Notes under the pieces: generated by a model
What the model saw: the letters and a program-made list of their open reading frames with translations, nothing else
The model's database searches: none
Told to the model about the DNA's origin: nothing
Origin: Rhodosorus marinus
Lineage: Eukaryota; Rhodophyta; Stylonematophyceae; Stylonematales; Stylonemataceae
Direction of reading: 5' to 3'
DNA: 64,000 bases
Assembly (NCBI GenBank): GCA_029953675.1
Contig: JAMWBK010000011.1
Location: 1,116,001 to 1,180,000, forward strand
Part shown: piece by piece, positions 45,394 to 56,502 of the stretch
Layout of the letters: each line of letters starts with the position of its first letter
Numbering within the stretch: position 1 is the first letter of the stretch
Translations under genes and position numbers: made by a program

Positions 45394-45447
45394 TCTTTGC
45401 CCGAAACTATTTGCTACCGGACTCCACAAATACCTCCATGACCACCC

Positions 45448-45455
45448 TATTTATA
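45448..45455 (-). promoter_or_regulatory. TATA box of the triple-Hsp20 gene
   Basis: Canonical TATAAATA on the minus strand, 55 bases from the ATG at 45393. It predicts a leader of about 25 nt. Confidence 0.7.
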
Positions 45456-45661
45456 TCCTTACGAACCCTAGCACTGCCAGTAAACCCATCCAGACGGACC
45501 CCAGTCCTCCATTCGCTCTCGAACAATCTGCAGAGATCGATTCCTTAACCAAAACAATATCCAGATCAAAATTAACTAAGAAACACGTAATTCTCAAAGT
45601 TGCGCAGCGTTTCAAGAAAAATCTAGTGGCATCTAAAATCTTCAAAAAAAGCCTTTCTAAC

Positions 45662-45690
45662 TGTTCTGGAAATGAACAACTATTTCTAGA
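45662..45690 (-). promoter_or_regulatory. Heat-shock-element-like cluster
   Basis: TTCTGGAAATGAA gives three alternating TTC/GAA pentamer cores at correct spacing, with a further TTCTAGA nearby. It is about 270-300 bases upstream of the triple-Hsp20 gene. The pattern fits heat-shock-factor binding, but such short motifs also occur by chance in AT-rich DNA. Confidence 0.45.
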
Positions 45691-45786
45691 TCTTATTAGA
45701 GACTATATATATTGAATATGAGTAAAATCGTATGTTTTGTTGTTCGGTAGTTCTTTTTATAGAATATTTTAGATCATTCTGGTACT

Positions 45787-45794
45787 TTCTAGAA
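45787..45794 (-). promoter_or_regulatory. Second heat-shock-element-like site
   Basis: A palindromic TTCTAGAA, followed seven bases later by another TTC. It lies about 400 bases upstream of the triple-Hsp20 start. Confidence 0.35.
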
Positions 45795-46443
45795 GTCTCT
45801 TCCCTCGGGCGCTTTTTCGGGGCTAAGATTTGGATGGAGGTGATTGGCTGGGATGGATCGAGGTTGGTCGGTTTTTCCGAGAGGGTTTGTCCAGATGCTC
45901 TTACTAGTGAGTTTGCGCTCATGAACCAAGTGGAGTATTTGCCTCATGTTCTGGAGAACCACGCTAACTACTTTGTTTTTGGGCATCTGTAATGTGAAAC
46001 ACTGCGGATTGTTGGGAGTCAAAACAGTGGGGATGTGGCCCGTCTCCGGGCATGCGAATGAGAAGCGGGGAGTTGGTTTTAGTTCCTGCGTGGTCTTTTT
46101 TGCTGAGGGTTGAGATGAGTCGGCACGTGCCATGAATCCAGGGAATTTTCGTCGTCGTTGTATGGTTTTTGGTGTGGGAAGATCAACGCTGATACCTCGT
46201 GCTACTGGACACGTGCATTCTCCCCCGCTCCGACCACAGCCGCGCGTTGAACTGAACAATAGAGAACAATCTACGACCCGGATCAACATTCGAACTGGAA
46301 AGCCGTCACTTTCTCTGGTGATAATCGGGGCAGGTCATACGCTATAATACAAGGGTGGGATATCAAGTGCTGAACAAATGATTGCCGGCAACGTTTCAGC
46401 GGCAGAACATAATGAAAAAAAAATAAATCGTTGGCAAAATAAT
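45795..46443. other. Intergenic region between the Hsp20 gene and the HAD phosphatase gene
   Basis: No gene seen. It is the upstream side of the Hsp20 gene and the 3' flank of the next minus-strand gene. Confidence 0.45.
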
Positions 46444-47658
46444 TTAGTTCTTTACGGTATGAATCGCTCTGATCAAGTCCATGGCCTCTTCAACGTCCTG
46501 AACGACGTAGTCAGCCGGGTCTTTCGGATCGTTGTCGAGGTTTCCATTGAACACCCCGGTGCGGACGAGAATGCTCTTGTAACTCTTTCCTGCACGGTTC
46601 GCACCCGCAATGTCACTTCTGGGATTGTCCCCAATGGCGTAGATCGTCTCAGGTACAGTCCCTGATTTGGATTGTGCCGCCAACCGCCTCTCAGTAGTCC
46701 GGTACGCGGGAGGAAAAGGCTTCCCGAAACTCTTCACCTCAAGCTCACGCCCGGTTGTCTCTCTAAACAGCATTTCCAAACATCTCATGAAAGCCCCTGG
46801 ACCGAGTCTGGGATTCCGGAATCCAGTCGCAAAGACGAAATCATAGTTGCAGCAGTAGAGATCAACCATCTGCTCGTCCATGCTGCTACCAACTCGTCCG
46901 TCAGATCTTAAAACGTCAAGGATCACCTGCAGATCTTCGTGCCAGTCTGTCGAGTTCTCAATCACAACAACTGCAGACACTTTCTCTTCTTCCGCGGCAA
47001 TCACGAGGTCTGGGTCTTCATAGGCCGTCAACTTTCTTCCAGGATAGAGCTTCCGTGCCAACAGTACCGAGTTAGGTTCACCTTTCTACCAGTTGATAGA
47101 ACAGACATCAGATATTCTACGCATTCTTACCTTATTGGGAACCAAGTACGGTCGCTTTTGGGCGTATTCACGGACCGTCTGAACGTTTTTGAAGCCCTTG
47201 AAAAAGAGAATGTCTCTGACGTCTCCAGTTGAAAACCCCGTGACGAGAACCAAGCCTTGCTTCACCTCATCGGGAAGGTCACTAAGCGGCGTGTGAGCAC
47301 ATATCATTCTATCTGCCCGGATTTCAGGGCCCAGAACGCTACTGAGATAGTCGGCTCTAACAGATTCCAAGTCCATCGCGTTGTTCGTCAAGAACACATG
47401 TGGAACACCATACTCCTCACAGTACTCAACAGCCTCCTTACCTCCTTTCAGACGCTGTCTTCCATGAAGCAAGACACCATCAATATCAAAAACCACTCCG
47501 AAATCCTCCATTTCCACCACCTTCGCCCCCAATTTTCTCCGAAACCCACCCCCCGGCACCGAAGTCAAAGACTCAACTCCTGGCTCAGCACAAAAACACG
47601 CAGATCTATTCCCTCTTCTAAGTTGAAAAGACACACTGACAAATCCAGAACCATTCAT
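46444..47658 (-). CDS. HDHD5: HAD-superfamily phosphatase, HDHD5/CECR5-like, probably organelle-targeted (about 389 aa)
   Basis: Proposed minus-strand exons are 47658-47131 and 47085-46444. The first 50 residues are basic and rich in Ser/Gly/Arg, like a mitochondrial or plastid presequence. HAD motif I is VFDIDG (Asp58 nucleophile, Asp60), motif II TNN at residues 91-93, motif III the Lys in FGKPFPPAY, and motif IV GDNPRSDIAGANRAG. This is the subfamily IIA layout of the CECR5/YKR070W group, whose substrates are not well known. The intron is only 45 nt, the shortest here, with donor GTAAGA and acceptor CTGGTAG; it restores the frame exactly, but the join should be confirmed. The start is the first ATG in frame. 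Confidence 0.82.
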
Positions 47659-48746
47659 CACCTTCTCAATTCCTCCTTCCAAACCTCAATCATCCTCTCA
47701 AGCTCCCACTCTTCCCCTCCTTTGTGCTCGACCAACCCAGTCCATTCCATCCTTTTCCCAACACGAAATGACTCTTTATATCGTTTTTCAACGTTTTCAT
47801 AATTAAAAAAAAGTCCTGTTCAATCGACAGCCACAAAGCAGAATTCCGATATCGGGTTTTACTATATTTTCATAGTACCCCCTAAAATATAGTATATTTA
47901 CATTTTATTATATTGGATTTAGTAAATTTTAGAGCTCTACGTTAAGTTTTTGTTTTATTTCAAGATGGTTAAGCCAATATATTCTAGATACATATATTTC
48001 GTCTCTAATGATTTGTTAAGATTATTTGTTTCACTTTGTTTTTGTGAAGTGCGTTTAAATTCTATATTTAGACGATTTCAGTTTGGATGCCGGGTAGGGC
48101 TTTTTGGCATAATCTATGCTTTCGCTTGGTGAGGGTTTGGAAGTCCTATCGCATTGGCGGCAGTTTGGTCTACGGATGGATGTTCTTGAGCCAACCGACA
48201 GGATTGATGCTAAAAGATGAAAGCTGCTGGATGTCTATCCATTCACATGAACTGAGCATTCGATTTTCGTTCCCGGATTCGACAATCTATCTGATTTTCC
48301 TTACGAATGACATAGGGCAACCTACACACTCTCTGACCGCGATAGATGTGGCGTTTTACTGGTCACGTGCAAGACTGGATGAGGATCTCGTTTGCATAGG
48401 TGGGTCCCACTTTTTGAGCTTGAAAGCGAAGTGCCCATGCGACGAATGAGATCAGTCCTGAGCCATGCTACTCGTTTGAGTGACTCGCTCTCTTGTCCAA
48501 CTACACAAGAACGACAGCGGCACATTTCTAGTTATCCGCGAAGGACGCGTGTAGAACGATTCCCCAATATAAAATTTACAGTTCCTTGCGGGCTTGCCTA
48601 GCTCAATACACGACGTCTCTTTCGCATCCGGGTCGTATGACCATGAGGAAAGGTATTTGCTCGACCGAATACTAAATTTACTTAACGACTTACAAATTAA
48701 AATGTACACTGCTTCCTTGTGTGGCAGGAGAACAATCCTGATGAGC
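47659..48746. other. Intergenic region
   Basis: Bases 47659-47800 are C/T/A-rich on the plus strand (leader of the HAD gene). Bases 47810-48070 are very AT-rich. Short frames at 48.1-48.6 kb show no domain. Confidence 0.45.
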
Positions 48747-50262
48747 TTAGCAGACGGCCTGCTCGAGAAAATTGAGAGCTCGTGATTTCCACTCTTCAGG
48801 GTATTTGTCAAAAAGAGCACAGTGAATAGCATCCTTCGCAGCCCAGAACGCCTTGACGTCGCACGTTGCCGCCTCATAGATGGCCTCACCGTGAGAGATG
48901 GGTACAACCTGTACGGGAACAAGCAGTCGAGTTAGATGACTCCGCCATCCTTGTACGCTAGGTCTTATGTGCACTGCTTACTTCGTCAGAAGTGCCATGA
49001 AGTACGAACAGCGGGCATTTCACATTCTTCACAGCATCAACGGCGCCGGTATTCCGAAAGCTATGACCAGCTCGGATCAAAAGAATCCTCGAAAAGTACC
49101 AAAAGGTCAGCCTTCGCATGATATGATGCTGATTTTGTGACAGATAGTTCTTCAAAGTCCTGTACAGTTGAGCGAGGCGGCCACGGTGAACACTCAGTAT
49201 TGCAGCGAGAAAGGCAAAAGGTTCCTCTTCAGGCAGCTTTTCTTGACTAGGACGTACTCATTCAAATGAAGGCGGAACAGATCAGCGGGCCTGGTAAACG
49301 GGTTCTCAGCGATGATTGCGTCAATCGAGCCGGGGTAAATCCCTTCCGCCAGTATCGCACTCGAAGCGCCGGTTGACGTGCCGACGACCACGACTCGCTC
49401 CGCTCCTCGTGCCTTTCGCAGATACCTAACTGCCGAAAGCACGTCCAACCTGAGGGTTTCGACAAGCCAACGTTAGCGGAAAGCAATCAAGAGTCACAGA
49501 TGAAGCTTGATGAACTCACTTTTCTCTGCGTCCATACGAGAATCCAAGTCCTTGGCCGTCACTAAGACCGTGTTCCGATAGGTCAAACATGAGGATGGGG
49601 TATCCTGCCTCCGCGAAGATCTCCGAGTGCCTGAGAAAGGCCCTTCGATCGCGTCCGGCGCCATGGACGCATACAATCATGATTTTCTCACGGCTCTTGT
49701 TTTCTACAAAGTCGGGCACTGGAACAAACCAGCCACGAAGTGTTCTACCATCGGCGCCTTGAAACTCTACGTCTTCAAACTCAAGCTGGAGGTCCTCAAG
49801 CGGATTGTGAACGCAGTGCTTCCAGTAACTCGGCTGAGCTTTGAGGCTAAGGCCTGTCCGGTACCATGGCGGTTTCATAGCAACTTCTGTTGCAAAGTAG
49901 GCAACAAGCGTAACGTACCACAGCAGGAAGGAAACTATGTATAGAAGCAAAATCTTCAGCGGGATGAAGAAAAGGGGGAAGAGAAGAGGCAGACCAATCG
50001 CCAAGATCATGAACATGGGCCGAAACAGCAGATGGGGAGTGGAAATAAACTCCTCCGCTTCTGCCGCAACGGACTTCAGCTCCGTCTTGATCTTCCCCTT
50101 CACCTCCCCAAGAAAATTCTTCTGCGCATCAGTCAGCGAGTTGAACGACCTCGACCTCACATTCCTCAACGAAGCCAACGCCCTCTCAGACCCAGCCTTC
50201 AACTCCTTCGCCACAGAAGGCGCCCCGCGCCTTCTAATCTCTCCTACAGAATACACATCCAT
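48747..50262 (-). CDS. Membrane-anchored alpha/beta hydrolase (424 aa)
   Basis: Minus-strand exons are 50262-49520, 49449-49258, 49159-48982 and 48908-48747; introns of 70, 98 and 73 nt are GT-AG and frame-consistent. Residues 1-80 are charged and probably helical. Residues about 82-127 form one or two membrane segments. The hydrolase domain follows: oxyanion region CVHGAG (198-203), nucleophile Ser273 in GTSTGA, acid Asp370 in HGTSDE and His400 in DAIHC. This is a complete Ser-Asp-His triad of the serine-hydrolase fold, of the kind seen in ABHD and FrsA-like proteins. The substrate is unknown; lipase, thioesterase or peptidase activity are all possible. The start is the first in-frame ATG, preceded by the usual C-poor leader. 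Confidence 0.87.
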
Positions 50263-52204
50263 TCCACCTTTCCTATTTCCAAAAACCAAACAAACTCCTC
50301 CAAACAAAAAAAAAAACCCAAATCCTCTCTACTCCCTACACCTAAATACCAACCTACCCTCCACAACCCCAATTCCTATTCACAAATTTACACCTTTCCC
50401 ATCCATCATACCAAAACCTCCCTCCACCATCTCCCTCCTCCCCATACCACAATTCCCTTCAACTCAATCCTCCCAAAGCTCCTTCCTCCTCTCACTACTA
50501 TTTATACAAAAATTCTCCCCCCCCCCCCCTTCCCCAACAACTGAAACGCCCGCATAAAATTTCATAGATGGATGAAGTCATCCGTCTGATAAGGACACAA
50601 AACCCTCCAAATTTTGGCAAAGCAGATGTTTTCTCTTTGTCCTTTCGATCAAAAAAATAAACGAAAAAGTTGTTCCAAAAACTAACGAAACAAACAGAAC
50701 TTTGGAGAACGGTAGGAAGGAAGCCACCTCCACCCCCACCCCCAAAACACTGCTAATTTCAATGAAAGCCATAACATTTCATATAAATAATAGGCTCTGT
50801 TTACTAGAGTATGTTTATATGTCATATACAAATTCAATCTTTATATAATATTGACAGATATTATATGATATTTTACTATTGTGTGAGGTATATAGATTGA
50901 ATAATGAGGTGACAGGTTTGAGATTTGTTTTTTTGAATTTGTTAAGGGAGTGGTTATTTTATTGTATTTTTGCGGTCGGGAGATATTGTTTATTTGAAAT
51001 GTTTTGAATGAGCTTCGATTTTGAGGTAATAATTTCGTTTTTTCTTGGAGAAACTTTGTTGTTTGGTGTATAGTTTTGTAAGATTTGGGATCTGAGTTGG
51101 AAGGTTCTCGAGATGTTTTTTGGGTGATTTTTGGAGAGAGGAACAATCTTTAATGAGTGATTGGTTGAATGGGGAATAAACAGAAGATTCTTGCCAATCA
51201 TAAGGTCTGTGATAGGGTTGTTCTATGTTGGTAGACCAATCGGGAGGAAATGCGTGCTCCCCGGCGAAAGGATACTTGAATATTTAATTGTAAACTCCAG
51301 CCTGGCAAAAGTACAGAACTCTCAAACTGTATCTGAGACCTGGGTGGGACCTGTTGGGACACGTTGGGACACGTTGGGACACGTTGGGACACGTTGGGAC
51401 ACGTTGGGACACGTTGGGACACGTTGGGACAGTCCGGACAAAGTTGATGGCAGGCCCATGACGTTGAAAGCGTTTGAACTGAGACGCTGGAAACTTTTGT
51501 ACATAGAATAGCTAGGAAAACAATGGCCGGGGTGTCGTCCGTACGAAAGAAGCTTGGAGCTGGGATGCAATGGTAAGCCCAAATCTCGCTTCCCGCCAGG
51601 TTTCCCCTGCCCTGCTTTTCACAGACGGCGCCCAGCTCTAGGACGCCACAGGTACACCCAATGGTTTCGGGGGAACCCACCTACCCACAGCCACGAGAGC
51701 ACTGCTAACCATTCTCCCCCACCACAACACCACAACTCAAAAAACAAAAAAAAACAAGTTTCCAATGATAATGATCTATATATCAATCACTACACGCCCA
51801 CCCAAAAACATCCATCCCTGAATTAACAAAGAAAAAACCACAACAATCATTATAAGATAATCATCCAATCCTTCGTCTTAAATTAATAATTTGGATTGAT
51901 CCAGTCATTATCAAACTTGCAGGAGATTTTCGGATTTCGCTCTCTCGTCGGTGCACTGAAACTCTTTGTCGCAATGGTCGATTTGCTTGTTCGATTCTGA
52001 TGGCGACTTAGGGTTTGGCATACTGAATGGCGATTTGGTTGTTTTTTGGGGGATGGGGAGGGGGGAAACTGGTGATATGAGCAAGCTTGGGATCAGAACA
52101 GACTCAGCTGTTGGTATTAAGAGGAACGGAGAGAGAGTTACCATCCTGTTTGAGTTAAATTTTTGTTCTGCTTTCTTTGGTGTTTTATATTTTTGGTTGA
52201 GAAG
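50263..52204. other. Divergent intergenic region with a decamer repeat
   Basis: Bases 50263-50520 contain almost no G on the plus strand and form the leader and promoter of the minus-strand hydrolase. Bases 50770-51000 are AT-rich. A 10-bp tandem repeat lies at 51351-51430. Bases 52020-52200 are G/T-rich, the leader of the plus-strand gene. No gene is recognised inside. Confidence 0.5.
51351..51430 (+). repeat. Tandem decanucleotide repeat (ACGTTGGGAC)n
   Basis: Seven perfect head-to-tail copies fill 51361-51430 and one variant copy precedes them. No coding gene covers it. Confidence 0.95.
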
Positions 52205-52928
52205 ATGGCGTTTGTGTTTCACGGAGTTGGAGGTGTTTCGGGACGGACTCGTCAGAGGAGAGTGTGTCAGAGGCGTGTGGGTGTGGTTAGGCATGTGGAG
52301 GAAGGCCCGGAGGATTATATTGCGTTAGGAATTGCGGTATGTTATAAGGAGAGGGTGAGGGGTGAGCTCGAGGAAGTTGTTGTCGTGGAGCCTTTGAGCT
52401 CGGCGACGCTTGAGAATATAAGCTCCATGGACGTGCCCACGAGGTACGGCTCGGCGCGTGTAAGAGACGATCTGAGTATTGTAGTCTCTTGTTCTCACCC
52501 TAGCTTGTCTTTGTTATCTCTGCGTGAAGCTATAAGAAGATTATGGGTATAAAACTTGGCGAGGTCCCCGAGCAAGTTAACGATCTCCCTGGCTCGTTCA
52601 TCGACGGGGACAGAGCAGTTTGGGGTGAAAACTTTCAGGAACGGGCAAACGCAGCTGCTCGAACGTTCCTACGACGCCCGGAAGCCAAGCTCGTAAGTTG
52701 ATAACAGCAACTCAAAACTCAAGTGGTCGTCTTGCTGACGCGTGATCGGTCTGCGATGTTTCAATGCATTAGCTGGACTTGGGAGAAATCAGCACAAAGA
52801 TCCAGTTCTCAACGGAAAGAAAGCGCATCTTAGACTCCACGTGGGAGCCGAACTTTGATGATAATGTCAAGCAGGATATTTCAATCGACGTCTACAATCG
52901 TGAAGCCGATGATCTTGCAAACTCGTAG
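52205..52928 (+). CDS. Predicted plastid-targeted protein of unknown function (about 188 aa)
   Basis: Exons 52205-52459, 52537-52692 and 52773-52928 are all in phase 0; introns of 77 and 80 nt are GT-AG. The protein begins MAFVFHGVGG and continues with an Arg-rich stretch. A Phe close behind the start Met is known for plastid transit peptides of red algae and glaucophytes. The mature part carries MGIKLGEVPEQVNDLPGSF, a helical block ending ARTFLRRPEAKL, and an acidic/charged C-terminus. I do not recognise the family. The first intron acceptor (ATAAG) is weak, so the middle join is uncertain. A polyadenylation-like AATAAA lies about 125 bases past the stop. Confidence 0.65.
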
Positions 52929-53155
52929 CCGTTCTAGGTCTGTTGGGGGGGATGCTCAGTCCTTCATCAAAACGTCTTGTGCCAACAGCAGCTTGACTCA
53001 AAAATCGATCGACTTGAAAAAGAATTCATACTTCCGGTGACTGAAGTGGCGTAATAAATGATGGGTTTTATGTGCTTGCTTTGAGATCTACAGTTGCAGC
53101 GTGCCCTTTCGAGCCCTAGTCCTCTCGGAAAACAAACGGCATCGGGAGAAAACGG

Positions 53156-54997
53156 TCATGACTCCGCACCTATTGCCGTGGCTTGCTTATTCCCTTCAGT
53201 ATCTACAGTGGTAGTCAGCCGCTTGTCGTTTGCTGGCTGCTCCTGCTCCTTTTTGTCTCCGTTCGCTTCCACCGTAGATGTGCCCGTACCAGATCGCTGG
53301 GTGTCCGCCAGCTGAGATTCAAGCTTGGTTGAGGCCTGAGACAAGTCTTCCGTCTTCGTAGACGTGGGATCCATACTCTGGTCGGGTGAGGCGGAGGTCT
53401 TGTCTTCGACCTCTCCATCGGCTGCCTTTTCCGGTGATTTGGAACCATCGCCGTCTGTGATGTCAAAAGAGGGATTAGAACAGGTAAGCCTTATTTCCAG
53501 CTTGCTGCTGTGCGAAGCGTATCCAAAACTACCTTGTGACTTGGGGCTGACTTCTTCGTCGTTCTTCTCACCAACGGCAGATTTTTCCTCGTCAGCGGAT
53601 TGCTGCAAACGAAAAGCAAAACGGGACAACAAGTTTTTCAGAAACAAGGCGTTCATGAAAACGTCGGGAAGAGACACTCTCAGTATTCACCTAGAGCTTC
53701 CTACCTTGTCCTTGTCCAACAGGGCTACCCATTGCGTTCTCAGTTGTTTACACAATCCGGCAATGGCACTGCTTCGTTTTCCGGATCGAGCGTCCACTTT
53801 ACGAACGGGCCGTCCAGCTTGACATTCCTTCAGCATCTCCACGGTTACCGACCAAGCCAGAAGCTTTGACAGAGAATCCAATACATCTTCCTCGCATTTT
53901 CGAGCGGCATTTTCAGAGTTGCTCATCGCCCGTATCCGTGCGTTGAATTTTGATGCCAGTTCGCCTGCGGTCTTTCGCCGGACAACCAAAACAGCATCCG
54001 GAAATAAAAACGGACGTTTTCAGTTCGCCTGGACTACTCTAATGGAAGGGTTTGCCGGAAAGCCTCGAGCTCTTTCGAAACCCTCGGGGTCTGACTGCCA
54101 ATCTGAAGTTTTCCGTACCTTTCTGTGCTCAGCCGCGGCATCTGACTTTTCGTCATAGGCGTGTCCATACTGTTTCAGCAACTTAAGTTCTTCTGAGAGC
54201 TCATTCTTTGTGACCGGCAGGGAGCAAGGATTCGTAGAAATGCTGAATTCAGTCATCGGAGGCGCGGGAGGGACGTAGGCCGAGTACTCATTTCGCCGGG
54301 TGGATCGACTGAGCTTCAGCTCTTCTTTAAGCCGCTTTATCTCGCTCTTAAGGGTTGACACTTGTTTCTCCAGTCTCTGAACTTTGTCATGATTGGACGA
54401 CTTGATCTTCACCGTCTTCTTCGGCGTCGACTTCTCCACCTCCTCTATTATCTCGTCCTCGCTGGACTCTGTTGCAGCTTCTTCAGCTTCAACCTTCGCC
54501 GTCGTGGAACGCCTTCGAGACTTTTTCGGTTCTTCTTTATCTACAGAGTCGCCGCCTAAAGACTTCTTCGGCTTCTTCGCGGCAGGAGCATGTTCTCGCT
54601 TCTGTTCTGCACCTCTCTTTGTCGCTACCCTGCCCTCAGCGAGAGCCAAAATATCGTCGGGGTCGGCAACGGTCACCTCCATTGTCTCGTCCGCCTGCTT
54701 CTTCTGGACTTCTCCTGCTTCCTCGATCGCTTCCTTGATCAGATCATAACTTCGATGAGTCGGCTTGATCTTCTCCATCACCGTCGTCGTATTGATAGAA
54801 TTAAAAGGCAACAGGTTGTTTTTAACAGGTATCCACGCCGATTGCGAATCGTTGAAAAAATTCACCCAAATCTTTCCACCTTTTTTCCACATTTTCTGCT
54901 TCACATTACGAGACACCGTCGCAGGCCACCACGGATATCCAGACACCTTGGCCCATACCAAATCACCAATCTTCACATCATCCTCCTCCTTCCCCAT
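53156..54997 (-). CDS. PWWP-domain chromatin protein with a TFIIS-N/IBD-like domain (about 504 aa)
   Basis: Proposed minus-strand exons are 54997-54119, 53971-53705, 53602-53533 and 53454-53156. Residues about 9-95 are a PWWP domain (GDLVWAKVSGYPWWPATV), a reader of methylated histone H3 and DNA. A long Lys/Glu/Ser-rich stretch with bipartite nuclear-signal-like clusters follows, then a coiled coil (RLEKQVSTLKSEIKRLKEEL). The next exon encodes a helical domain (EEDVLDSLSKLL, TVEMLKECQAGRPVRK, LCKQLRTQWVALL) like the TFIIS N-terminal / LEDGF integrase-binding fold. The C-terminus is low-complexity. The order PWWP, charged linker and TFIIS-N matches HDGF/LEDGF proteins, suggesting a transcription-elongation adaptor. 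The first intron (147 nt) has a poor AAAG acceptor, and the last, of 78 nt, has no stop and could be retained. Confidence 0.8.
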
Positions 54998-56502
54998 TCT
55001 GCCACAAAATAGCGCATCCACTCCAAAAACCAGCTAAAAAAGGATCCAAACACAAACAAAGAAGAAGAAAAAAAAACAACAAACAACCTCCAACCCTCTC
55101 CAAAGCCCCCTCAATCCATATTCCCCACCCCCTCAGTCCCGATCCACAAAAACAAAGCCCAAACCAGATTTCTACAGCACCTCCCAGCAAAATAGGTTCC
55201 GCCACAATCACCAAATCATTGCCCTTTCCCTCACAAATACTACCTTCCTTCTTTCACCCCCTCCGCCCCCCAAAGGCTACTTCAATCCTTCATCACCCCA
55301 ACCACTCCATTGTTTCATATGACCCTCCTCCGTGTACTCGTCTATAGACCTCCCCCAACAAAAGCATTCGGCTTAGTATTGTAAATCCTTTTTTAACTTG
55401 CCATTTCGTTTAACATCTCACAAAGCTCTCCCGCGCCATTCAAAAAATCCTTATTTTAAACAACATATCGATATAATTTTGATTCTTTGGTTACCATAAT
55501 TAGATGAATACGGATATATTTAGATATAAAATATCGATATATTCGTTTTAAGTTGTTTTAAACCAGTTATAGTGTCAAAATTAAGAGTAATGGAAAAGAT
55601 TTTGGAAGCTTTGCAAGATGTAGATGATAATTGATCTAAATATTGTTTTGAGCTTCCCAGATAAGGAAATGAGGAATGTGCAGGGAGTCCTTTTTCATTG
55701 GGGACGAAATTGAAATTGTCTGGAGTTGTTATTCGTCAAAGTACACATTGGTATTCGTTCGTTGTAAATCTGTGTCTTTATGTATGCTAAATTAGCTAGT
55801 TTTGGATATTTTGTAATAATTTTTGGTGTAAATAGAGAGATTTTCTCTATTTAGATTTTCCAATGTAGAAAATTTATTTTTTATTCTTTTAGTAACGTTT
55901 GGAAATGGGAACTTGACTTCAAAATTAAGACCAGTGTAGATAAAATTTTAGTGCGTTGTAGAAGACTAGACCAGAACTGACCTGAGGTTTTCTGACCATC
56001 CTGCTTATCGTTGAACGTTTGTGTGAAGCAGTTGTCAGCGCTCTGGCTAGGAGCTTCGTGTAGAACAGCACAAGTAAGAAGCACTAGATGCTGCGGACAA
56101 GTAGCCCTCGGCAAGAGGATGGATTTCCCGTTGTTCTTGGACTTGGACTCCCGTCTGGATTTTTGACTTTCGCCGTCATCGGCTGTCCACCGTTTTTCTC
56201 CCCGTAACAGATGTCGAGACCACGACCTAGTATGACTTACCGGCTTGATCTATTCATCTAGCCCGCTGTGCAGATGTCAACGTGTTGGTCCACCCAAAAC
56301 CAGACGATCTCCCAGGTTGTTTTGCTATCCACTAGCCCCCGACGTTGTTTGGCTTTTGTCGTCGCGCCCAAGTCCAGTACTCTACTTGAACTTGTTTTGC
56401 GTCTCTACATTTTTGGATCGATTGCCAACGACCTGAGGCCAGCTCACCAGCCGACGTTTGGACCTCGCATATGGTCTCGTTGTCGTTGACTTCCTCCTAT
56501 AG
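54998..56502. other. Intergenic region
   Basis: Bases 54998-55270 are C/A-rich on the plus strand (leader of the PWWP gene). Bases 55390-55900 are AT-rich. No gene recognised; an upstream exon of the Rieske gene may lie between 56200 and 56500, for example 56274-56315. Confidence 0.4.

Noticed and set aside
45394-45429. Upstream extension of the triple-Hsp20 protein from a TTG codon
   Set aside because: Not an ATG and too close to the TATA box to be transcribed as coding sequence.
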